Shown: positions 34,998 through 48,484, numbered from the stretch's first letter. The stretch: DNA of 64,000 nt from Marchantia polymorpha subsp. ruderalis (GCA_037833965.1 AP031352.1:17030501-17094500), one strand, 5' to 3'. Translations and numbers: made by a program. The notes: generated by a model not told the origin, from the letters alone.

Positions 34998-35954
34998 TCA
35001 CCGAGCTTTGGGGTAGCTAGGAAAGGGATCAGTTGCTTTCACACGTTCAATGCTGGAGAAGGATTTACCGTAGTGCGTTCCGTCTTTGAGCCGGACAGAG
35101 TAATGGTGGTGGTGGTGATGTTCGTGCTCGTGCTGATGGTGGTGGTGGTGGTGTTCGTGGTGGTGCAACTGCTGGTCGTGGTGGTGAGGCTGGACGTCGC
35201 CGGCAGGCACATGCATGAGCACATGGAAGGCCTTGGAAATCCTGCGGAAGCTCCAGCCGTGGCCCGTGCGACGGCTTCGCTCCTTGATGCACTCGCACTT
35301 GCGCACTCCCAAGGCCATCTCCTCCTGAGTCACCACGTCGGAAATCGATCGACACAGCGAGCGCGGAAACGACAGGCGCAGGCTACAGCTGCGGGTGATC
35401 TTCGACGGAGGAAGGGCCGGGTGCACGGCGGATTTGGGAGTGTCGTGGAATGCGTGATCGATTTGCTTCGAGACGGAGTCCAGCTCGTAAGGATCGAAGA
35501 GCGACGTCTCGAAGTCCCAACGAGGCTCGACGCGGCCGCTGTGGTTGCCGCCCACCTTCAAGGCCTCGGTTTTGAAGCGCGAAGCCTTGCGCACATTGCA
35601 GCCGAACAATCCTCGGCTGCTGAGCGAATTCGTGCCGCCCATCGGCGGGCCTCCGCTGTTCCCGTGCTGGTACCACGCCCAGGCGGCAGCCCTGCTCTTC
35701 TCCTCCACCTTCAGCTCCTCCTCGCGCTCGTGCCGCTCCTTCTCCTTCTCGGCCTTGCTCTCGCTGCGGAAATGCAGCACTCGCCGCCTCACTTCCTCCA
35801 CCACGTTCTTCGCCGCCAGCACCTCCTTCTTCCTCACGGCGTACTCCAGCAGCGATGGCGGCTCCCTCTTCTCGGTCAGATGCAGAAGGTCCGTCTCGTC
35901 TGCTCCTGCGCCCAGCACGAACAACGGGCTCCCCACCTTCGTCATTGCGAGCAT
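34998..35954 (-). CDS. Unknown plant protein with conserved WDF..SLFDPYEL motif and histidine-rich tail
   Basis: One uninterrupted frame of 318 codons starts at ATG 35,954; a second ATG three codons on is possible. I do not recognise a named domain. Visible parts, in order, are a hydrophobic N-terminus containing PLFVLGAG, then LLEYAVRKKEVLAAKNVVEE (35-54). A strongly charged Lys/Glu helix (66-87) follows, then WDFETSLFDPYEL (146-158) and SVSKQIDHAF. Residues 187-205 form a Ser/Arg-rich stretch (ITRSCSLRLSFPRSLCRSI). The tail at 257-284 has about 20 histidines among Gln/Glu. The WDF..S.FD.YEL block resembles motifs in small uncharacterised plant proteins; this is recollection, not a search. 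The histidine tail suggests metal (Zn/Ni/Cu) binding or nuclear-speckle localisation, by inference. The 482-codon frame on the other strand is its GC-rich shadow. Confidence 0.65.
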   Translation of the reverse strand: MLAMTKVGSPLFVLGAGADETDLLHLTEKREPPSLLEYAVRKKEVLAAKNVVEEVRRRVLHFRSESKAEKEKERHEREEELKVEEKSRAAAWAWYQHGNSGGPPMGGTNSLSSRGLFGCNVRKASRFKTEALKVGGNHSGRVEPRWDFETSLFDPYELDSVSKQIDHAFHDTPKSAVHPALPPSKITRSCSLRLSFPRSLCRSISDVVTQEEMALGVRKCECIKERSRRTGHGWSFRRISKAFHVLMHVPAGDVQPHHHDQQLHHHEHHHHHHQHEHEHHHHHHYSVRLKDGTHYGKSFSSIERVKATDPFPSYPKAR

Positions 35955-37420
35955 AGATGGCCTTCACGCCCGAAATTCGATGTGGCGCGCGAATTCTCCC
36001 CACCTCCGACCTCCCTCGCTCGACCTCACTCGCCTGCCTCGCTCAATCACAACCACAGCGCATTCGCCTGCTGCAGCATCCCATTCCTAGGCCGAAGCCT
36101 GCGTGCCTCGCGCGGGGCCTCGCGTTCTGCGAAGAACTCTGACACTCACGTCCGAAACAGCCTACAGCCTGCCTCGCTGCTCATCCGCTCGCAGCTGCAA
36201 CAAGCTCAGACGTGCGCAATTCTCAACTCAGTCGCACTCCACTCCACTCCACTCCACTGCGCTGCGCTTCACTCGAGCGCCTCGGCTCCTGAGAGCACCG
36301 ACTCCAGCAGCTCAAGCTGCACAGACTGCACTCATTCCACGCCAGTTCCGGATGCAGACCATGATCGATCTCAGGAGGCTACGACTGCTTCTGCTCTACT
36401 TACGTAGACGGCCTAGAGCTGGGCAATTGGCATTTGGCATTGCCGTGGCCGGCCAGCCAAGGACGCCACAGCCACGCAACAGATGTGCCCCGCGTTGCAG
36501 CACGCAGGAGAGGTCTGTAACCAGCTCGCCCTCTCCCTCTCTCTCTCTCTCTCTCTGGCCCTCGACGAATGAGAGCAGGCGCTTGACATTCTTAAAAGAA
36601 GGGCGCAGAACGAGGCCGAGGATGAGACCGAGAGCGAGCGCGAGAGAGGCGAGTCTGACGTACAACGTATCCCGGGTTGCGGGAGTGACAGTCGCGCGCC
36701 TTTCCCGGTTTCGTGGCCTCCGAATCATCGAGCATCGCTGCTGGTGATTCTGACGACCGCGACCGGTACCTTGAAGCGTCCCGGGCAGACCAGCCCCGGG
36801 CAGGGCAGGGCCGTCGCCGAACCTCCCCTCTTCTCATTATTCTCTTTTCCATCACAGATCTCCTCTTGTTAATACTCGCGACTTACCGCCGTCCTCCTAA
36901 CGGTTCCGGTCTCCCCCGTTCTTCCTTCCCACCGTCACCTCTTCTGGTCATAGCATGCATCACCATCATCATGTACGACATGTACGCATGTATGCATGCA
37001 TGCATGCACCGTATGGGCCTAGGCATGCCGGTCCAAGGCACTAGCCCAGTGGGCTTTCCTCCGGGTTGTGTTGGGTAAATGTTAAGGCCTGGTACAGTAC
37101 TGTACGTGCTCCCCAGCTTTCGGTTTCCAGTACAGTACAGTACAGTACAATATACGGAAACAATATGTAATAACGGGGTTCCTTCTCGCCCTGAAACTTA
37201 GACGATTCCATTCCCTTTTCCGCGAGCACGAGGGACCAAGTGAGAACTAAGCAGACGCCTTTCAGGGATTTGAGGCTTCAGCTGATCCCCATCGTTTGGT
37301 CATTGCGTTACAGTACAGATCGTACTTCCCCCTGGCCACGGCGCATATTCGCTCTTTGTGCATACTTGTCGCCGAGAAGCTGAGACATGAATAAGGACTC
37401 TGTACCTCGTCGAGGACTCG
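35955..37420. promoter_or_regulatory. Upstream region of the 35-kb gene
   Basis: GC-rich, CpG-containing DNA directly 5' of the minus-strand gene, with a CT microsatellite at 36,536-36,556 that reads as GA on the gene's strand. The leader and promoter probably lie here. From about 37,090 to 37,150 there are repeated gtaca words. No TATA box could be assigned with confidence. Confidence 0.4.
36536..36556. repeat. CT (GA) microsatellite
   Basis: An almost uninterrupted CT run about 580 bases upstream of the start codon of the minus-strand gene ending at 34,998. GA-rich tracts are common in plant core promoters and leaders. Confidence 0.85.
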
Positions 37421-37426
37421 CAATAC

Positions 37427-37655
37427 ATCACCACATTTTACCTCGATTGTTTCGATGGCTGGAAAAGTGGTATGGATTAGATGCATTGCAGCTGCAGGCA
37501 CTGTGGTACGCGATCGGAGACACTAACATGAATGAATATCACCAAATTTTACCTCGATTGTTTTCTAGGCCATGGCTGGAAAAGGGGCATGGATTAGATG
37601 CATTGCAGCTGCAGGCACTGCGGTGCGCGATCGGAGACACGAACATGAATGAATG
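37427..37655 (+). repeat. Two-copy tandem duplication that keeps one reading frame
   Basis: Units of about 111 and 117 bp lie side by side, at 37,427-37,537 and 37,538-37,655. They differ by scattered substitutions and a six-base insertion. The plus-strand frame 37,387-37,656 (89 codons) stays open through both. Each copy reads ILPRLF..WLEK..GLDALQ and then LQAL..AIGDTNMNE. I recognise no family. It could be a small repeat protein or exon, or a non-coding duplication that stayed open by chance. Confidence 0.7.
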
Positions 37656-39594
37656 AATGTGAAGACAAGGAAGACTTAGTACAGGTCCGTCCATAATGAA
37701 CATGTGCTGATTGTTAGTGAGCACCAGGAAAGGCTCGTTTTTCTGCAGGCTCGGAGAGGAACGCTGCTTTGAACTTTATACTTTTACGCGGTTAGTCATT
37801 GTCCAAAGGCGAGCGTGGTGCCTCCCCCTGGCACCGCGTCGAGCCAACATCTTCACCTTCGTGCGTTCGATGTGCCGAGACATTCATGTACTACATGTTG
37901 GTGGGTCGGCCTCGTGTTGCACCGTTGCCTCACTCACCATGGCGAGTGGAGTTTTGCAGACAAGTGTCGAGGTTAGAGTGTTTTGGCCTTGGAAGAGGAA
38001 AAGCTTTCGAGTAAACTTTTCGTTGGAGTCAACTTGACTCAACTACTGAGAATGAATAGACTCCGGTTTCCTTCGAGTTCGGCGCGTAGAACATAGAATT
38101 ATATCCCCTGCTTGCTTTTCGGTCCAGAGCACGAAGGCCATATCCAATCAGGCGGAAATCATGGTAGTTCTGGTGAGCTACCCAGCTCCCGAACGCAAGG
38201 GGAGTTTGGTGATTGAACTTTTCTGAGGGGAGTTTGGTGATCACTTCATCCATCGCCCTTCATAGGTGGATTAAGTGACGCAACCGTACCTCATTGATTT
38301 CCTCTTCACATCGAGTGCAGAGGCCAGAGGCCGCAGCCCCTTGTGAATTGTTGACCTGGTTTGGACTGGTGCTAAGAACAGTTTGGCAGGCCCGATTGGC
38401 CAACTAGAAATCTGCACTGCACCACTGTTGGATTTTGCATGTCCAGATCTAGCACTGTTCCTCGAGTAATATCGCTCAACTCCCAAAAGTGGAAATCTGT
38501 CTACGCGTTTGTGCAACTTGTTTTGTACCTCCGGTGCTTCTTCTTGGTAGAAGTGTTGCTTAAACGTTGAAATCTTTCTACTCACTTCATTCATCTTGCA
38601 CCATTTCTGGTAGTCACCACCGCCCTGGGTTGGTTTTAACTTCCCGCGGCTGATCGGACCAGAGTCGATCATCTGCGTCATCCCTAATGCCATTTTGGAG
38701 CTTCTAAGTCAACCTACGCTGCTGGCACAAGTGTTGTGCAGGTGAGTTTCATCATGAGGCAAGCCAATGCCAAGTGCACTTTTGGGAATCCCCTTCAGCA
38801 TGTGTCTCTCCCTACTGTAGGCACAACTGTCATCCTGTCTCTCGTGCCACATTCTTACATGACTGGCTTCTTCATATTCAATAGTGGAACTGACAGAGTT
38901 GAACCTTCTACAAGTAATCATCACCTCCTGCACTGTAAAGAAATGCCTCCTTTTGATTTCTGAATGGATCTATGATCGGTCCAAACTGGGCAAAGTGCGG
39001 CTGCCTCCGTGCACAAACCTCGTGTAGATGTTGTCCAACGCCTTGATTTTTTCTCACTGAAGTCCGTCTTGCTGGACCATTAAGCGTCTCGGCTCGAGTG
39101 AACACGGGGCCGTCCCTGGGAGCAACAAATAACCCACACTTCTCATACCTCCACCTTGTCGAAGGGCCCAAAGCCCGAAGAGAGAAAAGCCGGCTCCGGC
39201 TCCGGCTCCTTTTCATAAACCGGGAAGATGAAGTACATCACCTTCGGGCTTTCGTTAAATTGGAGCAGCACAGCACAAATTTGTCCTCGTCCAATGTGCC
39301 ATAAGGTCTACCAGGTTTCCAGAGAATCCGATAGATTCTCTTTGAGCGAGGGTCGTATATGATTGCGAGATGTGATCAGCTTTCTCACTCCTGGCCTAAA
39401 TCAAGGTGACCGTGAAGAAAGGGATGGCAGTGTAACCTGTCGTCTACACTCATTCCACGGGGTCAGTCAATCCAGCGTATACGGACTAAGATTAAAATAG
39501 ACTTTTCCCCTTCTCTTATTCCCTCACATGTCATGTCAAACTTCCTCAACCTGCTTGCTTATCCCTGCCGATAAGATTCGCATTCTACAAAGAA

Positions 39595-39615
39595 AGAGAG
39601 AGAGAGAGAGAGAGA
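39595..39615. repeat. AG microsatellite
   Basis: About ten AG units in non-coding DNA. Confidence 0.9.
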
Positions 39616-42600
39616 TGGGACACGAGGTGGACGAAGTCGGGCACATTCTATGGGAACTACTCCTTCTCTCGCCAACCTGGTCGACGTAGCAGATGTCAAG
39701 ACAAGTCCGTGTCAGACTACGTTGTACTTTTATGATGCAGATCCACGCTTACCGAGCCCAGTACTGGACAGTACGTGGTTATTTCCACATCCCTGAGGCC
39801 TCAACGCTGTGGCAAATGAACATCGAAGATTACGCCTGCCTGCAATGCTGGACAAGCCCGGCAACACCGACCGGACTCACTGACACATATGAGAGAGCAC
39901 ATGCGAATCTCGGTGTTACTTATGGAAGCTCGCGAAGCATTCGCGTTCGTGTTCGTAATTTAATTGTACCTGACATGCATCGAATTAGAACGGTCGGTGG
40001 TCAACAGGCTCAGCACAAAGACCTTCTAATGAATTTGCTGGCTAATAAGCCATTGTTTATGTGTCAAATCAACCCAATTTTCCATCATTTCCTCCAATAC
40101 GGTATCGCCTTGACAGATACGCTCATGCATATACTGTACTGTACGGAACCGTACCGTACAGTTGTAGCGAATCCTCCCCATCCTTGATGTTAATCACGAG
40201 CAACTAAACTTGGGATGGGTTAAACTGACCAGTGCATGACCAAAGTCGCAATTTCCCAAAGTCTTCAAAGTAGCAATTTCCCACTGATTTGCTCGATTGA
40301 AGCTTTGTCGGTACACCCAGTGTGTTTGTAGGGTTTGTTTGATGTTGTGTATCACAATTGCTAGGGACTCAGACTTCCACATGAAGACTAACATCAAGCG
40401 ATTTTAACAACAATTAGTAAATCAAATGGGATATAGATACCATGTGAACTTAAATCTTTGCAGTCAAGGAGAGACTCATTTTGACGTCATATAGACTTTC
40501 TCAAGCGTCATTGACTGATAAGTTTAATTGAAGTTTATCACATCTTTCACTATGGCTAGATCTCCAGCCGGTCTAGATCGCCACTTTGTAAGTTCCAAGT
40601 TTTGCAGTAAAAGGAGTGCAGCAACAGAGATTGATTCCAAGACAAACGCTGCAGGTATGAGTCATTTCTTCAACTTGCCTGATATGAGATCAGATTTTGT
40701 CACTGATCAGATCTACCTTCAAATAGTGTGCACTCTCAATGTATATTTTAGTTCTTATTATTATTAGTGTGTAAAGTGAACTGCTGTGGTTTGGTGCAAA
40801 TGAAGTATAGTCGTATGTCAACCACTGCTACCATTGTAGTGTAATGCCCACTGATCACGGAAGAGAGTGGACCTGATTCCCAACGCGCCCATTACTCTTT
40901 GGGTGTGGGTCGGTTGTACGCACCGTGTCTCGGTCCGGCCATTACATACATCCATCCATACAGGAGACTCATTACAGTTCCGACTGTGGTTCTATCCCGG
41001 AGGTTTCGGTTTGGGGGCTTTAGACCCAAAGTCGCTTTGGCTCTTATGAACCGACGTGTTCTTGGGTTCAGTTGCCTCGAGGAAATCGAGAATATACCGT
41101 AATCACGAAATTGATCATCTGCTCGTGTACGTTTGGATGGAACTAAAACGGTGTGGTCACGACTTTTCATCTTATGTATTTTAGTTTGACCCTCTTGTGG
41201 GAGCAAAGTTGTGACATGAAACACTAGGTTTAATACTCCATACGGATGGGTGTGACTAGCGGGTGAAATAGTGTGTTCAAGTTTAACCACTTTTAGCTAC
41301 AAAAGACGTAACCTTGCACTTCAACTCAAAGAAACGTAGCTTCACGAGCTAAACTGAAGGAAATCTGTAGCTACAGGGATTTTCGTATATTGCTTATGCA
41401 AAGAGTAAATAGATACTTGTATTGTTAAACCCCTGGAAAGAGCGAAAGCAATTCGAATTAATTTTTATCCTTTGAGATATAGGGTGGCAAGCCTCGCATC
41501 TTCTTTCTTGTGACAGCAGAAATAAATTTATTATGAACTATGGAGATAACGAAAGCTTCATGTTTGTTCTAAGGTTGCGAGATGGCTCAAAACAAATTTT
41601 AGCCATGGCTTTCTGACTCGTGCACAATCCATAGCACGGTCCCTTGTCGACTTCAGAGTATGACACGAGTATTATCAAAAGTGAGTGACATGGCCTAAAC
41701 ACCCCTACTGCTGATTGAATCCAATCATGAGACCCAAAACAGAAAATTTAATTTACCTTAACAGTTTGTGGTTCTAGAGTAAGAGGTCTTTCGTCTTTAA
41801 AAATCAAGGATTCCCCGGCGTTTGGTCAAAAGTGTCGCCCAGAACTGCCATGCGGCGGGATTCCAAATTCCTATCGTGCTTATAATGAATGAGGCTGGAA
41901 AAAGTTCTAGGGGACTCTTCGAAACTCAAGGGGACCATATTCACACAAATGACTCATTAAGACTAGCAGATCGAGATGTAAGCGGCTCCGTGTGTCGTAG
42001 AATAATTAAATGACCTACTGAAGTAGTGGGATGTAGTAGAGATTGGGCTGTGATAGGAGTCAACACACTACACGGTCACCGAGGTCGCTCGCACCAACGT
42101 TTATGGGCAGCTAGAATATCTCGGTCAAGTGACAATATGTTGAGGCATTTGTTGCAATTAGCTTCCGAAGACAAGCTTGTTTCCATGTGTGAGTCCAAAT
42201 CTCCATCGAGTGTCGCCAAGCTTTGTAGCTCTACGATATTGGTTCCCTAAGACGAAAGTAGGTAGGTGCATTAAAAGATGGGCATAAACTCATTATCTTC
42301 GAGCATCGGGAGTGAAGAAAAGGCCTACGACATTTCCCAACCCGACGAAAAAATGGGTCTCCGTCACGTGGCTCTCAAAGTCCAACTTCTCTCCCGACGC
42401 CTCTCGTGACCCATCTCCATCTCACGTCCCTTTCATCGTCCCTCCACAATCAAGGAACGCTTCTCCTCTGGCCGAAGCGCCTACTTGCCACTGCAACTGT
42501 CTGAGTTGACTGCACAAGTGTTTTCAGCTGTGCTCACTGTTTTCGAGCCTGGAGTGGTACTCTCGGTCCAGACCTGACTCCCAATTATTTGATCACTTCC

Positions 42601-45600
42601 CGCTGTCACTGTCTGCTGTAACTTAAGTCTGAAGAACCCAGATTACTGCAACACCGAGAATCGTCGCCTCCCTCCTTTCCTTCCTTCTTTGCCAGAAGGT
42701 CGCAGCTGCACCTCCTGCTGGTCGATGGATCGAGTGTCGGACCGGAAACATCCTCGAAGTGTATATGCGGGATCGGATAGCGGTCCGGCAACCACGTAAA
42801 GTTGGACGAAACTCGGAAGTGACCTCGAAAGCTCGGACACGCAGCCAGCGGATGTCCACCATCGACCCCTTGGCTCGTGGTCTCGTTCATTGCAGAAAGG
42901 AGAGGACGCCGCCAAATTTGGAGCGGGACTTAAAGGCCGACTTGTCGGGTCTTAACTTAAGCGGAGTTTAGACGATCCAGCGCTGGGCCATGGTAACTTC
43001 TGTCCGGATGGTCTTCGACGGGATAGGAGTCTACGACGGAATCACCGATGACGTGGTTTTCAAGTAGGGCCTACGTGGCAGAACCGTGGTGCCTCCGACT
43101 GCGCCTGCGCTTCGCTCCCGCACCATTTGACTTACCGCGTCGGTCCACGCCGGTCCACGCCGGCAACATGCCTATTTTGGAACCGGCGATAAATATTAGC
43201 CCGGATATAATTACGATCACTTTGCGTGCGTCGTCGAAGCGCTCGACGGTTCGTTAGAATCCTCGCGGAATTCCGCATGCACCCGAGATCATTTCCTGCA
43301 AGTCAAGGGCCCGTCGAGAATCTGCTGACCTGCTTTGTGATCCTGGACACGGAGGGCAAGAACGATGATCCGATACGTCGAGACGTGTTGAGGCTGCGAA
43401 GGGAACTCATGCCCATGGTCCACTCAGCTACCGTGGAGTAGACCATGAGCAGTGAGTGAGTGATTCGATCGAGCCGATTTTAGTGTAATGAGTGTGTATG
43501 ATGCGACTCGGTGAATGATACGAGTGAAACTCTTCCACGCACGAGAGCTGTCTCCATACGGAACTTGAGCGGAATTATTCTCCTTCAAAGACTTATTTAG
43601 CAAGCTGACTCCTGCTGTCACTCGGCCCGAAAACCTGTCGAATGAAATAGAGCTAAATCAGAGAAGCAGGTGATTTGATTATGAATGAGTTCAACTTTTG
43701 CCTTAAGGGCGTGAGGTGGTCGCTCACAGCAACAGTCCCAGACTTGATTCGGATTGAAATGCGGAGCGTGGCGTGTCTAGGGTTTTGTGGAGCGTCATCA
43801 TGCACTTTCTGAAAAGAGTCGATCTTTTCACCTGCGAAGGGCCCGTCACAGATGATCACGTTGATCCATGAGGAATGTTGATGGTTCGGCCGGCCGAGAA
43901 CTGTGCCGGCGACGTCAGCTGACAGCCTGAAACCGAATCCCGTGGTGGAAGAACAAGAGCAGCGCAAAGGACCCAAGTCCATGGACTTGAGAGCAGAAGC
44001 GGAAATTGAAAAGGCGAATTTACTTCACCAACTCATGGTTCTGCACTCTACAGCGTGTATGTGCCACGTTCGAATTTATGATTGTATATTCTGAAAAGAT
44101 CGACCACTAAACTCTCTGGGGCTCGCAGTCGAACAGCGGCTTACTAGCGTGGACTGGATTCTCCAGTTAACTGCATCGCGTGGGACAGTTGTGTAGGGAT
44201 GTGGAGAATGATGACAAAGCGGTTGGGAAACTTTTGCTCGTAGAAAGTGGGAAGAAAGGAGTCTGAGTAGAATCGAGTCCCTCCCTTGACGTGAGGAACG
44301 TCGTGGAAGGAAGGCACAAATGTGTCGTCGAGGGTGTGAATATTCTCACTCGAACAGCAGCACCCCATTTATGAACTGTCTGTGATCTGGAAGGATTTCC
44401 ATAAACCATACACATCGAGTGAACACGAACGGTCCATGCTCTTTCATGGCACTCGAAAGTATCCCGACGACACTCGTTTCTCACCAGTGATAGAAGCGGG
44501 TCCAAGTTTTTCTGATGCTCCGAGTTCCATGAAGTAGAAAAGGCAAAAAGCCATGGACAAGGTGTAAAGACCTCCCGTTGCGCATGACCACCATATCCCT
44601 CGCCTGGATGCGCATGAATTCCGCCTGCATCGATGACCGCTTGCTTGAGAAAGGAACGACGACGACGACGGGCCATATGCAACTGCTGGAGTAGTATGGC
44701 AATGGTCATCAAAGACTTTGGAATGTATTTTGGAGGCCTCTAACTCACTAACAATTCTGAACTACAAGCCAAGCCCCACGGTGGTTTATCACGAGAGACA
44801 TTAGCACTCTCCTCTTCTTTTGCCCCGGGTTTTGCTTTTGCTTTGGACCTTGCCTTTCTTTTCATTCACATACAATATGGAAGCGTGAGCACGTACAAGA
44901 TACACCCTTAGCCCTATTGGGCACTTTTATACAAAAATTAACATAATTACACGGTGACTAAAGGCTAATAAAAGCACCTACAGAAAGAGGAGCATAAGGA
45001 CATCAAGGCCATGAAGAAGGAAAGTGCAAGGATGAAGAGATCCCTTTACCTCAACGTTTGAAGTTTACCCCACCTTCACAAGATAGGTAAAATTTTTATT
45101 ATCATTACTTCCGATCTGAACACAAGATCTAGAGTTATAGATTTCTTCATTGACGTTGACAATCAATGTCGTGAGTTGTACGAATTCAAATATAAAAAAT
45201 TAGAAATTGCTATTGTGAAAGAAAATTTCTGGTTCCTCCGCTACATGGAACACAGTAAGAAATTCTAGGTTTAGATTGGACTTTATAAAAAATATTCGCT
45301 TACATGTATGAAACTGGACAGGCCATACAAGAGGAAGTCTCATGAAAGGCTGTGTTTTTCTGCTTTTATTCTGACAGAAGCCTTTTCCAGTTAAAATCAT
45401 ATAAATATCGGCAAGTGAAGAATTAGAGAAGGCACCATGTATCTGAAGATGACTGCAACGATCAGCTGCCCATGCGTGTTTACACTTCATGAGGGTGGAC
45501 CGTGTTCCCTGATGGTGGGTACAAATGATTTATTAAATTTACTGTTTTAAATTGTGTCTCAATCATTCTTTTGACTATCACAGATGATGAAGTCCCTCCG

Positions 45601-47284
45601 TTTAGCGCAAATCCAAGCTCAGCCACCCGCCAATCCGTTCAGATTATCCACATGTTGTAGTTTCTTAGAGAGGGCACTAAGTCCAGACTTATTTCTAGGC
45701 TTATACTCGAGTGTCGGAGCTTGGAGCAAGCCAGACATTACAAGTGTCGTCACCAGTACTCTCTCCATCGCATAATTGGGTTGGACCTCATACAGTACAA
45801 CAGTCGAGACTGACATGTTACAAGGGTCTTCACCGTCAGTCGAGGAACCTGCTCGAGTTTCGATCGCGCACTCCTTAGGTTGGGATTTTCATCAGAAGGC
45901 CTCTTCACAACGAAGGCTCGTAAGGAATGCAAAATCTGGTGCTTCGAACAGTTGTCTTGGATGGACAAATTTAACTCTCTGAAATCTGGATTGTCGTCCC
46001 TCGCTGTTGGTCGACTGTTCCAGAGTCGCGCTCTGGCCAAAATAGTCTTTGGCACGTTTATTTTGCACACTCACCTCACTTTAGTTGTCCGACTGCACAT
46101 AAATCTCGGGGAAATCATTTTTAAATCTCCGCTCGAGAGCTCCGAACTGTAGATCATGAACTGCATGTACATTCCTGATGCACAACAGTACGCAAAACCC
46201 AGACCAAGTCCTCTACAATTTAACATCTAGCAGAAGTGTTATGGGATTCCCGAAGATCGTGATCATCTTGCAATTTATCACAAAATCTCACGTTTTGGGC
46301 TCAATCTCCTCTATTAGTCTAGGTGTATCCAAACCTACGAATATATACTCTAGTTACCGAGGTTAAACTGTGTGCGCGTGTGTATGTTTCCGGGCTTGAG
46401 CTAGTATACATAGAAGTTTGTCTAGGCACAGATTTCACATTTTGCGGGGCAAATGATTCACATTCAAAACTCCCACCAGAGCTCCACAATCGAAAGCTCT
46501 TTCACCACAAGCTCCACAAATACCACGAAAGAAAGCTAAAGCGATGCCAACATTTTCGGTGTGTGTTCGAATTACAGATCCTTCGTATTTTTTTATCCTT
46601 CAATATTAATATCTTTACAGTGACTCTGGAATCATGTTCGCTCAGTATACGACTGCTTACACTCAGTCTGGTCGTCAAAGTTACCTCTCAAGTCGCGGTT
46701 GACATTCTCTCTCGTCTTCTAAAGGACAGGACTCGTCTTACTGTTGGTGTTCTGCTCCAGTTATTTCCAGTACTTGTATTGACCTTCGATCTGAGATATT
46801 TAATCTTTTGCACCTCACAGGCTGGCTGTTACTGCTGCGACTCTGCCGACATGATGCTCAATTTGCAACTCTCGGGCGTGTTCAAGGGCCGTGTTTCTCG
46901 CGCGTTCCGCCTCGATCAGGCCTGTTTTAAGCCTGAACGAAGCAAACGTGAAATTTGGATCGCGCTTAAATTTGACGCTTTCTGGTGCTTCTGAAATGCA
47001 AGCTGACTACTTGTTTGTCCCCTGGAAACTTGTCCATCATGCGCATGCAATCCGCTATCCCAGCCGGGTTTGCTGCGTGCCAGAGTGAGGACGAAAATAG
47101 AACGATGAGATCGAATGATGGATCGGTCAGACTCCGGTCACCCAGCAGTAAGACAGAGTCCTAAGTCCCGTGAACATCAAACAATTATGGCTGCACCTCG
47201 TGAGAATATATTGCTCAGCTCTCCACCGCCCTGCAGCTCTGCGAGCGTTGACATGAGCTATATACTGTGCACCATAAGTCGTTC

Positions 47285-47310
47285 CTCTCTCTCTCTCTCT
47301 CTCTCTCTCT
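47285..47310. repeat. CT microsatellite
   Basis: About 13 CT units followed by a run of C. Confidence 0.9.
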
Positions 47311-48484
47311 CCCCCTCTATCTTGAGCTCCCAAACGCACGCAGAATAGTAAACTGTGAGAATGTATTCTCCAAACACCGGGAGCCAAGGGCGCAATACTC
47401 TCCGCTACCTGCTCCTGCATGTCGAATATATCGATAGCGCGGTCGTTGACGTGAGGAATGTCCTGCACGATGGTCTGAATCGCCTTCCCATACCATCCCA
47501 TCATCACATCTACGCGAAGCTGTAGCAAGCCTTCCAGGTTGTCTCACACATAAGTCACGTAGCACTAAAGTCATTCCATTTCTTACCACCTTATGGTCAC
47601 GCCTCCACTTGCCTGGAGGCGGCCACCGATCTTCTCTTTATGACTCGTGCACTCGTCTCGTCGAGCCAAGAGCATGTCTAGTTTCACAGTGCCCTGTCCG
47701 AACAGACGATTGTACTTAGCTGGAAGCTTATGCACTAGATCAGAACCCTTCAGATTTCATGGGCCGAATTTTCCTCCACATTTTTCCTACAGGATAAACT
47801 CAATCGAAATTCCCAGAGTATCGATTGACCTGGACACTGCCCTTCACGTCATCCCCGGTCAATATCGAGCAGCCTTCACAGTGTGCCGTTCCACTTAACG
47901 GTGGTAAATACCACACCCGTTCAATCCTAAGGCGGTGCCGTAGCATGGTTTCGCGGGCAGCATCGTTATGTGGGCATTCAAAGAAGTTTTGGATAGTATC
48001 TCATTAAATTTCGGAAACTCCAGAAGGTTTTGAATATGTTATAGAGACATATGTGTTATACTAGACTCAAGCATTTTGTAGATCCAGGTCAATATACCGT
48101 AACAAATGCACAGGTTGGGATTCATTTCCTACATAAATAAACAAATAATCAAATAAAAAATAAATATTCATACCACTATTTCGAAAGAGCATTGCTTTTT
48201 CGAAATATTCGGAAAGTTCTCCAAGTTCGCATATTTCGCCTCTCTTCGGTTTGGGTCACTTAGCCGACAAATCCTCGATAAAGAATCCGTCCGCAAGTGC
48301 TGAATGCTCGCCCGAGCTTTCCGTCAAATCGCCGTTCGTCGGCATTGACTTGCCGTAGTCCTCATCTCCCGGCTACACGGGCACCATCTATAGACTCTAC
48401 GCTGGAAACAAATCTGTCTGCAAATCGGCCTGTGATAACTGGTCCGTGCCGGTCCGTCGATGGCCTTGACCTCTGGGCGCCGTT

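Larger units (their letters stand above)
37660..48480. other. Long region without a recognised gene
   Basis: Several open frames of 100-180 codons occur (38,271-38,693 minus; 39,693-40,187 plus; 44,167-44,712 minus) but none shows a known motif or convincing introns. The frames at 38,271-38,693 and 38,029-38,253 on the minus strand follow each other and might be parts of one unknown gene, but the phases do not join cleanly. Microsatellites are listed separately. Confidence 0.35.

Noticed and set aside
34959..36407. 482-codon open frame on the plus strand
   Set aside because: It is the antisense shadow of the minus-strand gene at 34,998-35,954 and of its GC-rich leader. It reads low-complexity Val/Leu and Ser/Arg stretches, including the complement of the His codons.
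39693..40187. 164-codon plus-strand frame
   Set aside because: It starts with ATG but has no recognisable domain, no intron signals and unconvincing composition; length alone is not enough in this genome.
44167..44712. 181-codon minus-strand frame
   Set aside because: Overlaps other frames of similar quality and shows only Ser/Thr/Pro-rich low-complexity sequence.
46323..46994. 223-codon open frame on the plus strand
   Set aside because: It begins with GTG and has no early ATG, no recognised motif and no convincing splice context.
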